Assembly (NCBI GenBank): GCA_002348185.1
Contig: DDYW01000002.1
Location: 1-17,401, forward strand
Length of the DNA: 17,401 nt
DNA from: Candidatus Hydrogenedentes bacterium UBA2224
Lineage (GTDB): Bacteria; Hydrogenedentota; Hydrogenedentia; Hydrogenedentales; SLHB01
Direction of reading: 5' to 3'
The position numbers and the translations under genes were made by a program. This document shows positions 7,818-15,720 of this stretch, piece after piece. Numbering within the stretch: the first letter of the stretch is position 1; each line of letters begins with the position of its first letter. The notes beneath the pieces were generated by a model. That model had not been told where the DNA came from. It worked only from the letters and a program-made list of their open reading frames with translations, and searched no databases.

Positions 7818-8069
7818 TCTGCCGTCCCTACGGGACTTGTGATTTGAGGGATGCGGAGGCCCCCACCACTGAAGTGGTGGGCTATTATCTGCCGTCCCTG
7901 CGGGACTTGGAGCCTTGCGGGCTGGTATGTTGCCGCGCCTTCGGCGCTCGGGAACGCGTGAACATAGGCGCTATTGTCTGCCGTCCCTACGGGACTTGTG
8001 ATTTGAGGGATGCGGAGGCCCCCACCACTGAAGTGGTGGGCTATTATCTGCCGTCCCTGCGGGACTTGG
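7818..8069 (+). repeat. Two identical 93-bp direct repeats
   Basis: Bases 7818-7910 and 7977-8069 are identical over 93 bp at an offset of 159. Each copy holds three hairpins: GTCCC-TAC-GGGAC, CCCACCAC-TGAA-GTGGTGGG and GTCCC-TGC-GGGAC. After each copy a diverged tail follows (GGCTGGTATGTT, then a GCGCC-TTC-GGC stem), at 7920 and 8084. A further related tail lies inverted at 7321-7348. So the larger unit was duplicated and its tail has drifted. Confidence 0.92.
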
Positions 8070-8230
8070 GGCCCTCCGAGCTGGGCTGGTATGTTATCGC
8101 GCCTTCGGCACTCCGGAAGGCAGAATAGTCGCTCGTTTCACCACGTGGGTGAGTCGACAAAAGCTCGAGCGCTTGACGGCGCAAGCGTCTGAGCAATCTG
8201 CCTTCGCGTCAGCCGGGGATGGGCAGTGTG

Positions 8231-8236
8231 TATAAT
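8231..8236 (+). promoter_or_regulatory. Putative -10 box (TATAAT) of the methyltransferase gene
   Basis: A perfect TATAAT lies 107 bp before the methyltransferase ATG. The best -35 candidates 16-18 bp upstream (around GTCAGC) are poor. Downstream, in the predicted leader, is the 10-bp palindrome GTATGCATAC (8275-8284). Confidence 0.4.
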
Positions 8237-8343
8237 TCCGGGAAGGGGGGGTTCGCGCCCGGGGGAATGCGGGCGTATGCATACCGGCGGGGTTTACAAC
8301 ACCGCGTTTGGGCTCAACGAGCCTGTTTGAAGGAGTTTTGCCG

Positions 8344-9042
8344 ATGACCGGCCGAGCCACCTGGCAATATGACGAGTTTACCTACACGGGTACCGATTAC
8401 GGGGATCCGGACGAAGTGGCGCACTACGAAGTGCGGATGGGCGAACTCCGCGATTTTGATCTGGAGGCCGGGGAGATCATGACGGCGATCGGCCTTGCTC
8501 CGGAGCACACGCTTCTCGAAGTGGGCATGGGCACGGGATGGTTCGCCCTGCGGGCCGCGGCGCACTGCCGGTTTGTGTACGCGTGCGACGTGTCCGAGGC
8601 GATGGTCGAGCACGCGCGCGGTCGCGCCGCGCGGGAGGGCATCCGGAACATTACCCTCCATCACGCGGGGTTTTTGACCTACGAGCACGAAGGCGAACCG
8701 GTCGACGCAGTAGTCTCGCAGCTTGCGATGCACCATCTTCCGGATTTCTGGAAAGCCATTGCGCTGCGGCGCATCGCGACCACCCTGAAAGCCGGCGGTA
8801 TGTTCTGGCTGAAGGACGTGGTCTTCGGGTTTGACCCCGGCGACTACGCGCAGGCATTCGACGAAGCACAGGCCTCGTTTCCGGCCGCGTTTCGCGAACC
8901 GTGGGTGGGCCACGTCAATCGCGAATTCAGCACGCAATCGTGGATCATGGAGGGACTCCTGGAGCGGGCGGGGTTTCGCATCGAATCCGCCGGACCGGGC
9001 CCGCTCCTGACGGTGAGTTACCTCTGCCGCAAGACGGGATGA
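8344..9042 (+). CDS. Class I SAM-dependent methyltransferase
   Basis: A 232-residue soluble enzyme with the Rossmann-type methyltransferase core. Motif I, which binds S-adenosylmethionine, is LLEVGMGTGWFAL (57-69). The ribose-binding acidic residue is probably Asp82 in YACDVSEAM. The motif IV region is DAVVSQLAMHHLPDFWKA (121-138), and LKAGGMFWLKD (148-158) is the usual post-motif strand. These resemble UbiE/Methyltransf_11 proteins, but the acceptor cannot be named. The start at 8344 is chosen for its AAGGAG eight bases upstream; the frame is open 12 codons further to 8308 without a better site. The gene stands alone between a repeat cluster and the convergent glycosidase, 12 bp from its end. 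Confidence 0.93.
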   Translation: MTGRATWQYDEFTYTGTDYGDPDEVAHYEVRMGELRDFDLEAGEIMTAIGLAPEHTLLEVGMGTGWFALRAAAHCRFVYACDVSEAMVEHARGRAAREGIRNITLHHAGFLTYEHEGEPVDAVVSQLAMHHLPDFWKAIALRRIATTLKAGGMFWLKDVVFGFDPGDYAQAFDEAQASFPAAFREPWVGHVNREFSTQSWIMEGLLERAGFRIESAGPGPLLTVSYLCRKTG

Positions 9043-9054
9043 ACGTGACCGCCG

Positions 9055-12000
9055 TTACCGGGCGGCAAGGTGCACTACGGCCTCGGTGGACGTGCCGGTG
9101 GCGACGTCGCGGAAGACCAGGCGCCAGTCCCCCGCGGGGTCGTTGAGCGCAAACGGGACGGTGCCTCTCCCCCGGCCGCCCTCACAGGCGAGGTTCTGGC
9201 TGTACTGGCGGTGCGGGAGAGCGCTGCCGGGCGCAAAGACGTCAACGCGCACCACGTGAAACTGAAGTTGAGCGCCATCAGCCGCGACGGCCGCGGCCAC
9301 TTCGAGCGTGTCGCCCGGAGCGCATTTTGGCGCAACGGTAACCGCGAGGCCCGATACCGCATACGGCATGAGCGCGAAGAGCCGCGGATTTCCGCGTGAG
9401 ATGGCGGCGGTCCACCGGTCGACAGGCGCCTCCGCCACAGCGCATCCCGCCCGCACATCGTAGACCAGCGCCGGCGCGTCAATGGTCACGGCAAGTTCCT
9501 GTGGCTCGAGGCCGCAAACCAGGATGTCCTGCTGCAGGGCCAGGTAACGCAGCTTGCCATCCACGAAGCGGGTCTGTTCGATGCAGCGGGCCGGTTTGCC
9601 GTCCACGGTCAATTGCGCAGGCGCGACACCCGCCAGCGCCAGGTACCGCATGAGCGGATCCAGCAGCGTGCGTTCGCGCTGCTCGGCGCGCAGAGCAGTA
9701 ACGGTCGAGAACGGCACGTTGAGCAGCACGGCGTGTCCGTTGCCGAAGGCGTTGGTTATCAGACAAGGGGTATCCCCGATGGTGCATTCCGCGGCCCCGC
9801 CTGCCAGTTTAAGGCCGGTTTCGAGCATGAGCGTCTGCACCGGCTCGCCCGGCAGAGCGAGAGTCGCGGGTTGGGGGATGGCCTTAAACGCCTCGATGCC
9901 CGCGGGAGACTGCACCCCGAACAGCTCGTCCAGCAGACGCTGTTCCCGGACTCCGCCGTTGCCCGTGAGCAGGCCGGGGCGTCCGTCGGCGATGACCACG
10001 CCGCCCCGCTGCGCGAACGCGCGCACGGCCTGCGCAACGCCGTCCGAGATGCATGTGGCGAGCGGCAGGACGAGCGCGCGGTACCCGTCCAGCCGGCCGG
10101 GATCGGCCTCGAGTTCAGCGGCGGCGATGAAGGCGTACTGGCACCCGATGTCCTCCAGGGCATGCATGACGCCGATCAGGTTTGCCTGCCAATCGGGCAG
10201 GGGTGTTTCGTGCGGCATGGCCTCGAGGAGCCGCGCGGCGAACAGGTCGGCCTGGTTGTAGAGGACCGCGATCCCTGAATCGTCGCGGTGGGCATGGAGC
10301 AGCAGACGGCCAGGCCCCGCCTTAACCTCGGCCGCGCTGTCGAAGAACCACTTCCCCATGTTCGAAATGGACATGTCGGGATTGAAGGGGATGTAGTCGC
10401 AGCCCCACGAGGTCCACCACCAGCCGGAGTTATGGCCGCGAAACAGGTTATGCCAGAGGATCGCGGAGAAGCCGTCCTCCTTGTCAGCGACCGCGTTACC
10501 CCATTCGCCGGTGAGGGCGTCGGGGCGTTTGAACGAGCGCACGAGTTCGCCCTGGAGGGGATAGGCGGTGTAGACCTGGTTGAGCTCGAGGTTACGCGAA
10601 AGTTTGTAGAAATCGTATCCGGCGAGCCAGTGATAGCCGAGGAATCCGTCCCACCCGACCTTTGCGCGGGGGTGTTCCCTGCGCACAAAGCCCGCGAAGG
10701 TCTCGTGCACATCCGCGAACGCGGCGTCCATGAAGCATCGGAAATCGAACCACGGCGCGAATGAGGCGGTCTGATTTCGCGCCTCGTCGAGCAGCATCGG
10801 CGCGCCGATGGCGTCGAAACTGGCATGACTGGTATTCCACGCCGCGTTCAGGGCTTCGATGCCTGGATACTGCTGTTGCAGCCACGCCTTGAATGCCGCG
10901 ACGTTTTCCGGCGACAGGTCGACTTCGAAGCTGCTGGGGGCCAGATAGTTTTCGTCGCCGAGGGTGTAGGCGGGCGGCTGGTACGGCGCCGCCTGACGGC
11001 AGCTGATTTCGATCGAGGCCCGCTCGCGCTCAATCCATGCCGCGTCAACGAGGCTGGGTTTCAGGATGTGGTCCTCACCCGCCTCCCCGGCAATGCGCGT
11101 TACGTAGGGCACGATACGCTGGCCCGACTCGGCGGCCACAGCATATTCGCGCGCCGCGCCCGCATCGGTGTATCCGCGCATGTGGCACAGGTCCATCATG
11201 TCCGAGCCGAGCAGATAACAGAAGCGGTTTTCGGTGCGGAGGGTGAGGTCGCCTTCCGCGTACGACCACATCAGCACCGTGAAGTCGTCATAGGGATAGG
11301 GCACCGCGGCCGTGAACGGCAGATTGGCCGTCGCCAGCAGCTCCTCCCCCGCCAGGAGCCGCGCGACCAGGCGGTGCGGCACGACCACCGGGCGAGGAAA
11401 GTTGACGGAGGCTTCGACGCGTCCGTCGCCCGCCACGGGGCCTTGCGCGCGGGCGGTGGTCCGCCCCAGACAGTCCCAGACCTCGAAATCCACCCGCAGA
11501 GTTCCGGGGTCGGGCGCGGGAACAACGGCGGCCGTGATGGTGAGTGGACCGCCGTCCGGCAGAGCCACCATCGGCGGGGCGGTCTCGTGGTTCTGCTGCG
11601 ACGGGGACACCGCGAGCGAGGCCAGGGTGTATTCCGGGGCGACATGCAGGACCGTCCCCCCCAGTCCCACACACTCGCTGGCGCCGTTCAGCGCGACGAT
11701 ATCCAGATAATACGTGTGCATGGCAGGCAGGGGCGGAATCCGAAGGAAGGTCCCTGTTTCATCGAGCAGGTCGTCGCCCAGAACCCGCACGGCGTCGGCA
11801 TCGTCCTGAATGCGTACGCGTACGCGGGTAAATTCGGCGCCGGAGAAATCGACCGGCAATTCACCCGCGGTAGCGGCCATGATCGGCGCCAGGGACTCGC
11901 CGAACGCGATGCGGGCAGGCAGCGGCCGGCCAGCCGCGGCGGCCCAAATCAGCCCGTGCAGGGCGAGGAGGCGGTCGTCGGCTCCGTCCAGTCCCTGCTT

Positions 12001-13614
12001 CAGGGAGTTGAGCGGCAACAGGGCGCCATAATGGGCAATATTGGCCTGAAACACGAGCACCCGCCCTTCGCCGCAGCGGTAGGCGCGCAGCGGAGGCGCC
12101 TCGCTCAGGCGTCCTCGGCTGCCTTTTCGGAGGCTGGGCATGTTGTCCCACGGCAGATAGGCCAGAAGCGTGCCGACGAGGTCCGTGTCCTCCTCGGTGA
12201 ACAGCTCCGGGGGCCACCCGGCCGTGGCGTCCGCGCCGCCGGTAATGATAAGCCCTTTTCCGTCGCGGACCTGTCCGAGGATGGCTTGATGCAAGCGCGG
12301 GCCGATGGCCTCACCCTTCAGGGCGGCCGCGACGATGACGTCGCGCCCGGGGTCCAGACAGATGGTGACGGCGTTTCGCATGGCCAGGCTGGCGCTGAGG
12401 GCCCCGATGCCGGTCTGCGCCCGGTAGTGCCACAGGTTGGGATTGGTGATGGCGTCCGTCGAGTCGAAGTACTGGTGCCGCACGTCGAGTTCCAGCCGGC
12501 GGGCGAGTTCCATGGTGTCGTACGCCGACCATCGGGGCACCAGGAGCGCCGCGCGCACCGGTGCTCCGGGCAGGTTCGCGGCCCAGGGGAATTCAAGCGG
12601 CTCGGGAGCGGGGCGCCAGAGTTCGGCAGGCCGGTTCAGGCTCGCCTCGTCTTCCGCGCGTACCCGCGCCACGCGTTCTTCGTCGATTGGAAGCGGCGCG
12701 AGGGGCTGGTCCCAGTCCGCGGCGGCCAGGGCGGCGAGCGCGTCGGATTCGGCATTGGCAATGCGGCGGAAATACGCGCGCACGGTCTCGTACTCGGGCA
12801 TGGAGGGGTCTTCATAGAATCCGAGGGCGAAATCGCGCCGGCCGGGATTCAGGACGAGGTCGGTGTACTCGGCATAGCCCCCGATGGCGCTCACGGCGAC
12901 GCTTGCGAACGCCGAGGCGTCCCCCAGCAGCAATCCCGCGGGTCCCGCGCCGGTCCGCCCGGGTTCGACGTCCTCGAACAGCAGCCAACGTTCCTGTGCA
13001 AGATCGATGTCGGCCGCGCCTTCGGCGAGGGTGCGCGTCTGGCTGGTGACGCGCCGGTTCCAGGGCTTTTCGAAAGTGGCGGGGTAGGCCATCAGGCGGA
13101 GACGGACGTCGCGGATCTCCTCCCTGGGTTCATAGCGGCCGAAAAAGAGCAACTTGTCGCTGCGCGAGGTCACGGCGAAGCGTGCCATCGCCTTGACCTT
13201 GGGCGTGTCCCAGACATACTCCACCATGGCATCCGGCCCAAATTCGCGGATGACGCGGAATTGCGGCTTGTATTCGTTGATGTTAAATCCATCGAAGGTC
13301 CACTGGAAGAAGCCCTGGTTGTACCAGTTTTCCATGGACGGTTCGGCGATGCCCAGGGGCAGATACCCGAGTGTGGGCGCCCATTTGGAGAACCCGATGC
13401 GGGCGGGGTCGTCCTGGCGTTCGAGGTATTCGTACCGCAAGGTATAACCGCCCGTGGCGGTTGCGAGCGACACATCCTGCACGATGCGCGTCCCCTTGTC
13501 CGTGGGTTCGGACCGTTGACTCACCACGGCGCTGGCGTCCTGCAGCGCGGCATCGGCGCAGAAAGACACGGCAAGCAAGAGCGGGAGAAAAAGCGCGGTC
13601 GTCTTGCGGAACAT
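9055..13614 (-). CDS. Very large secreted GH42-like glycoside hydrolase with trimerisation-type domain
   Basis: 1519 residues, predicted to be exported (signal peptide 1-22, ending ADA). Residues about 25-290 look like an all-beta carbohydrate-type domain without a name I can give. About 350-620 contains a glutaminase-like stretch (GKGLIITGGADATAGW). About 685-765 looks Ig-like. About 775-1095 resembles a GH42 TIM barrel: YTLGDEN near 883-889, then FKAWLQQQYPGIEALNAAWNTS, and TGEWG around Glu1037. Glu888 is the candidate acid/base and Glu1037 the candidate nucleophile. About 1100-1225 resembles the GH42 trimerisation domain (IGVMHALEDIGCQYAFI, YRALVLPLATCISDGV, GGVVIADGRPG). The rest is beta-rich. 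GH42 beta-galactosidases are usually 650-700 residues, so this is more than twice as long. The start is fixed by the signal peptide and GGAG upstream; the frame runs open to 13866 through repeats. The substrate is unknown. Confidence 0.85.
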   Translation of the reverse strand: MFRKTTALFLPLLLAVSFCADAALQDASAVVSQRSEPTDKGTRIVQDVSLATATGGYTLRYEYLERQDDPARIGFSKWAPTLGYLPLGIAEPSMENWYNQGFFQWTFDGFNINEYKPQFRVIREFGPDAMVEYVWDTPKVKAMARFAVTSRSDKLLFFGRYEPREEIRDVRLRLMAYPATFEKPWNRRVTSQTRTLAEGAADIDLAQERWLLFEDVEPGRTGAGPAGLLLGDASAFASVAVSAIGGYAEYTDLVLNPGRRDFALGFYEDPSMPEYETVRAYFRRIANAESDALAALAAADWDQPLAPLPIDEERVARVRAEDEASLNRPAELWRPAPEPLEFPWAANLPGAPVRAALLVPRWSAYDTMELARRLELDVRHQYFDSTDAITNPNLWHYRAQTGIGALSASLAMRNAVTICLDPGRDVIVAAALKGEAIGPRLHQAILGQVRDGKGLIITGGADATAGWPPELFTEEDTDLVGTLLAYLPWDNMPSLRKGSRGRLSEAPPLRAYRCGEGRVLVFQANIAHYGALLPLNSLKQGLDGADDRLLALHGLIWAAAAGRPLPARIAFGESLAPIMAATAGELPVDFSGAEFTRVRVRIQDDADAVRVLGDDLLDETGTFLRIPPLPAMHTYYLDIVALNGASECVGLGGTVLHVAPEYTLASLAVSPSQQNHETAPPMVALPDGGPLTITAAVVPAPDPGTLRVDFEVWDCLGRTTARAQGPVAGDGRVEASVNFPRPVVVPHRLVARLLAGEELLATANLPFTAAVPYPYDDFTVLMWSYAEGDLTLRTENRFCYLLGSDMMDLCHMRGYTDAGAAREYAVAAESGQRIVPYVTRIAGEAGEDHILKPSLVDAAWIERERASIEISCRQAAPYQPPAYTLGDENYLAPSSFEVDLSPENVAAFKAWLQQQYPGIEALNAAWNTSHASFDAIGAPMLLDEARNQTASFAPWFDFRCFMDAAFADVHETFAGFVRREHPRAKVGWDGFLGYHWLAGYDFYKLSRNLELNQVYTAYPLQGELVRSFKRPDALTGEWGNAVADKEDGFSAILWHNLFRGHNSGWWWTSWGCDYIPFNPDMSISNMGKWFFDSAAEVKAGPGRLLLHAHRDDSGIAVLYNQADLFAARLLEAMPHETPLPDWQANLIGVMHALEDIGCQYAFIAAAELEADPGRLDGYRALVLPLATCISDGVAQAVRAFAQRGGVVIADGRPGLLTGNGGVREQRLLDELFGVQSPAGIEAFKAIPQPATLALPGEPVQTLMLETGLKLAGGAAECTIGDTPCLITNAFGNGHAVLLNVPFSTVTALRAEQRERTLLDPLMRYLALAGVAPAQLTVDGKPARCIEQTRFVDGKLRYLALQQDILVCGLEPQELAVTIDAPALVYDVRAGCAVAEAPVDRWTAAISRGNPRLFALMPYAVSGLAVTVAPKCAPGDTLEVAAAVAADGAQLQFHVVRVDVFAPGSALPHRQYSQNLACEGGRGRGTVPFALNDPAGDWRLVFRDVATGTSTEAVVHLAAR

Positions 13615-13741
13615 TAGTTCATCTCCTCTCGGGCAAGCTGGGGATACCCGCGCGGTTCGCGGGTGTGCTTTGGGCCAGTGTGCCCGAAGTGAAATCTCTC
13701 GAGCAAGCACGTGGCGCGTGGATAGCGAGCCGGCGGCCGAG

Positions 13742-13885
13742 CGCGGAGCGGTGGACCCGGTGGACCCGGTGGACATTATGGACGCCCCGGCCCTTAACGA
13801 CGCCGCAGGGGGCGAGGCCACGGGTGAAGGCCATGGACCCGGCGCCGTCCCTTGTCCGAACGACACCGAAGGTGTCGAATTTGAG
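13742..13885 (+). repeat. Mosaic dispersed repeat, copy B, first half
   Basis: Matches the reverse complement of 3037-3172. It has four 9-bp units (13751-13786: GTGGACCCG twice, GTGGACATT, ATGGACGCC) where copy A has three. The CCGGCCCTTAACG and GCAGGGG-CGAGGCC blocks follow, then a 7-bp hairpin CGACACC-GAA-GGTGTCG at 13861-13877. Confidence 0.88.
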
Positions 13886-13921
13886 TTGCCGCGTAGTCGC
13901 GCAGCGGACGGCTGCCCATTC

Positions 13922-13964
13922 CCGATCCCCTTTGTATTGTAGGGGCAGCCCCCCGTGGCTGCCC
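13922..13964 (+). repeat. GGGCAGCC hairpin module, copy 2
   Basis: Matches the reverse complement of 7715-7757 over 43 bp with two differences. The hairpin GGGCAGCC-CCCCGT-GGCTGCCC is at 13943-13964. Confidence 0.85.
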
Positions 13965-13993
13965 ATCCGGATTTCGAACGGGGACATTCTTGT

Positions 13994-14070
13994 CTTGTAG
14001 CGCAGGCGTCTCGCCTGCATTCTTATCTTCCGGGGCGAGCCGGATGCAGGCGAGACGCCTGCGCTACAAG
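13994..14070. repeat. Perfect 27-bp inverted repeat with nested hairpins
   Basis: The arms 13994-14020 and 14044-14070 are exact reverse complements over 27 bp, separated by 23 bp. Each arm contains its own 7-bp hairpin GCAGGCG-TCT-CGCCTGC (or its complement), so the element can fold either as one long stem or as two short ones. Related arms are at 3019-3036 (cut short), 7512-7535 and 7644-7666. Confidence 0.95.
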
Positions 14071-14100
14071 ATCCCAGTTCCTTGTCGGGGTGGGACCCCT
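14053..14100 (+). repeat. Mosaic dispersed repeat, copy B, second half
   Basis: Matches the reverse complement of 2989-3036 over 48 bp with three differences, from AGACGCCTGCGC to CGGGGTGGGACCCCT. It overlaps the right arm of the 27-bp inverted repeat. Confidence 0.88.
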
Positions 14101-14121
14101 TGCCCTCGTTCAGGCAGGCAC

Positions 14122-14152
14122 GTCCATATCGTCCATGTGGTCCATGCGTCCA
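14122..14152 (-). repeat. Short tandem array of 9-bp TGGAC units
   Basis: On the minus strand four TGGAC motifs occur at steps of 8, 9 and 9 bp, the same kind of unit found in the mosaic repeat at 3139-3163 and 13751-13786 and again at 17037-17055. Confidence 0.7.
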
Positions 14153-14224
14153 CCACCGGTTGCCATCATCTGGCGAACTAGGGTTTTCGTCTCCCTGTGC
14201 GCTGGCGCGTTCAGTCTCGCAGCG

Positions 14225-15367
14225 TCAGTACCTCAGAAACGCGCCAAGACCATTCGCGGCCTCCTTCAGGCGCAGGCTGGCTTCTCCGTGCAACACCTCG
14301 ACTTTTGCGCCTTCGCGCGCAGTGCTCTCGACCAGCAGGTCCAGCAGATCAACCTCGGGGCGGATGGGCTCTCCCAGAAACTCGGCCAGGGCCGTTCCGC
14401 CGCCTCCATTCGTAGACACGGTGGGATAATCTTTGGCGAATACGGCAAAATCCCGGGGATACACCAGGGTACGCACGCGTCCTTCGACCGCGGCTTTTAC
14501 GGTGCCTGCCACTCCGGCCGTCGCCATGCGCTTTTTGGCGGCGGCAGTCAACAACTCCTCCGTCAACGACATCTCGGTGCGGTGTTCAAAATCTTCATCG
14601 ACCCGCAACGTTTCTTCAAGCACGGTTTTGCAATCGGCCTCGACCGGCAAGGTGACGGAGCTCACGACACGATGCCTCAGCGGGTCGGAGAGCAGACGTT
14701 CCAGCTCGGCCACGGTCCGGGACGGTCCGCCAAGGATGAGCCGGTCGAACGGAACGGTCTTGTCGAGGTCTTTGAGGGCGGCGACGACTTTCTTGAGATG
14801 GTGTTTCGCATGTTCCTCAGCGTTACGCTGGAACCGCATCTGCGAACGTGTCTGGTCTTTTCCGGACGCGTCGAAGTGCCGCACGTCTTCTTCGGCGACC
14901 AGGCTCATTTGCTCTTCGATTTCCCCCAGGCAGACGCTCAGGAGCCGCGTCTTGCCGCGGTCCGTCAGGGCGACAACGTAGCGTGGGTGCTCGTCGCGGG
15001 CTTCGAGAAACGGCCGCACAAAGGGCCGGGGAAGCCACCTTGCCTGGTTCTCAATGGGCATGCGGAAGTCCCGCGCCCAGAACAGGCTGCCCGACGGGTC
15101 CGTGAACATGGCGAGGGTCCGGCCGGCGGGGCGGTAACCCTCGACGTACTGGCGTACCCGCGCGGCGCAGGTTCTAAACGCCTCGCGCTCCCCCGCATCG
15201 CCGAGCCCGGATTCGACGTCGCGAAGCATGTTGTGGAGCGGAACCCGGTACTCCCGGTTGAGGTTGTCGGCGCGTCCCTGATCGACGTTGAGGTAGACGC
15301 TCAAGACGTGGCGTCCCTCGGTTGGGGCATGCTCGATTAGTCTCCGCAGGTCGTCGTGTGTAATCAT
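14225..15367 (-). CDS. Bacterial archaeo-eukaryotic release factor-like protein (baeRF family)
   Basis: A 380-residue cytoplasmic protein resembling eRF1/Pelota, as in the baeRF families; a ribosome-related role is inferred from the family only. Residues 1-125 are the N-terminal domain (HVLSVYLNVDQGRADNLN). Residues about 128-260 resemble eRF1 domain 2 (RYVVALTDRGKTRLLSV), with SQMRFQRNAEEHAKHHLKKV (175-194) where eRF1 has GGQ followed by S-x-x-R-F-x-R. Here the preceding residues are DQTR, so the GGQ peptidyl-release motif is missing. Residues about 265-380 resemble the L7Ae-like domain 3 (LLTAAAKKRMATAGVAGTVKAA, VEVLHGEASLRL, and terminal GAFLRY). The ATG at 15367 has GGAGGG upstream. The frame is open 53 codons further without similarity. 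It stands alone, so its partner is unknown. Confidence 0.82.
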   Translation of the reverse strand: MITHDDLRRLIEHAPTEGRHVLSVYLNVDQGRADNLNREYRVPLHNMLRDVESGLGDAGEREAFRTCAARVRQYVEGYRPAGRTLAMFTDPSGSLFWARDFRMPIENQARWLPRPFVRPFLEARDEHPRYVVALTDRGKTRLLSVCLGEIEEQMSLVAEEDVRHFDASGKDQTRSQMRFQRNAEEHAKHHLKKVVAALKDLDKTVPFDRLILGGPSRTVAELERLLSDPLRHRVVSSVTLPVEADCKTVLEETLRVDEDFEHRTEMSLTEELLTAAAKKRMATAGVAGTVKAAVEGRVRTLVYPRDFAVFAKDYPTVSTNGGGGTALAEFLGEPIRPEVDLLDLLVESTAREGAKVEVLHGEASLRLKEAANGLGAFLRY

Positions 15368-15720
15368 GGGAGGCCCTCCATAATTTCGAACACACAAACC
15401 AGCCTTCAGCAAGAGGCGTGGGGAGCGGCCGCTCGTGCGGTCCGGTCCCCGTTGTATCTTGAATCGGTATTGGACACACCTCGAGTGCGCTTGGCGATGC
15501 CGTGCGGGAACGCGCGCAACACCCACCGCGGACGGTCATGGGGGGAATGGGGGGCGCTGCCGGGCAGGGGTATCAGAAAGCCCCATGGAAAAACGCGGCC
15601 GGCGCGGCGCGTCTGCGGCAGGTTCGCAAGTTTGCAGCCCTCGAAGTAGAGGCTTCGAATCGGCATCGGCACATCCGCAGCAAAGTTCATCGGTTCATCC
15701 GCGGGTTGTTTTCCCGCACT

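Larger units (their letters stand above)
7148..8343. other. Gene-free region made of hairpin repeats
   Basis: About 1.2 kb with no credible gene. 7148-7320 is the metallophosphatase promoter side. From 7321 to 8112 it is a patchwork of short inverted repeats and dispersed modules, several shared with 2989-3172 and 13742-14100. Hairpins seen include 7321-7335 (CGCGCC-AAC-GGCGCG), 7391-7403 (GGGCT-GAA-AGCCC), 7433-7449 (CCGGTC-CTTCA-GACCGG) and 7935-7947 (GCGCC-TTC-GGCGC). Translated, the modules yield open but meaningless peptides such as QASRLHP and PSLRDL. From 8130 to 8343 is the methyltransferase promoter region. Confidence 0.75.
13615..14224. other. Gene-free region, second repeat cluster
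   Basis: 610 bp with no credible gene, lying upstream of the glycosidase and downstream of the baeRF gene. The first 125 bp are the glycosidase leader, which includes a 7-bp hairpin at 13646-13664 (ACCCGCG, loop, CGCGGGT). The rest is repeat modules listed separately up to 14152, then about 70 bp in which I see nothing. Confidence 0.7.

Noticed and set aside
7818..8069. Possible CRISPR array
   Set aside because: Only two copies of a 93-bp unit with internal hairpins and a single 66-bp gap; no short regular repeats and no cas gene.
7844..8128. A 94-codon plus-strand open frame with an internal peptide repeat
   Set aside because: It is simply the translation of the 93-bp direct repeats; no ribosome site and no reason to think it is made.
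10825..13617. A 930-codon open frame on the plus strand
   Set aside because: It lies antisense to the glycosidase and has low-complexity, Arg/Gly/Gln-rich composition with no domain. High GC and codon bias leave the opposite frame open.
13955..15340. A 461-codon plus-strand open frame
   Set aside because: It starts in the repeat cluster and then runs antisense to the baeRF gene; no motif of its own.
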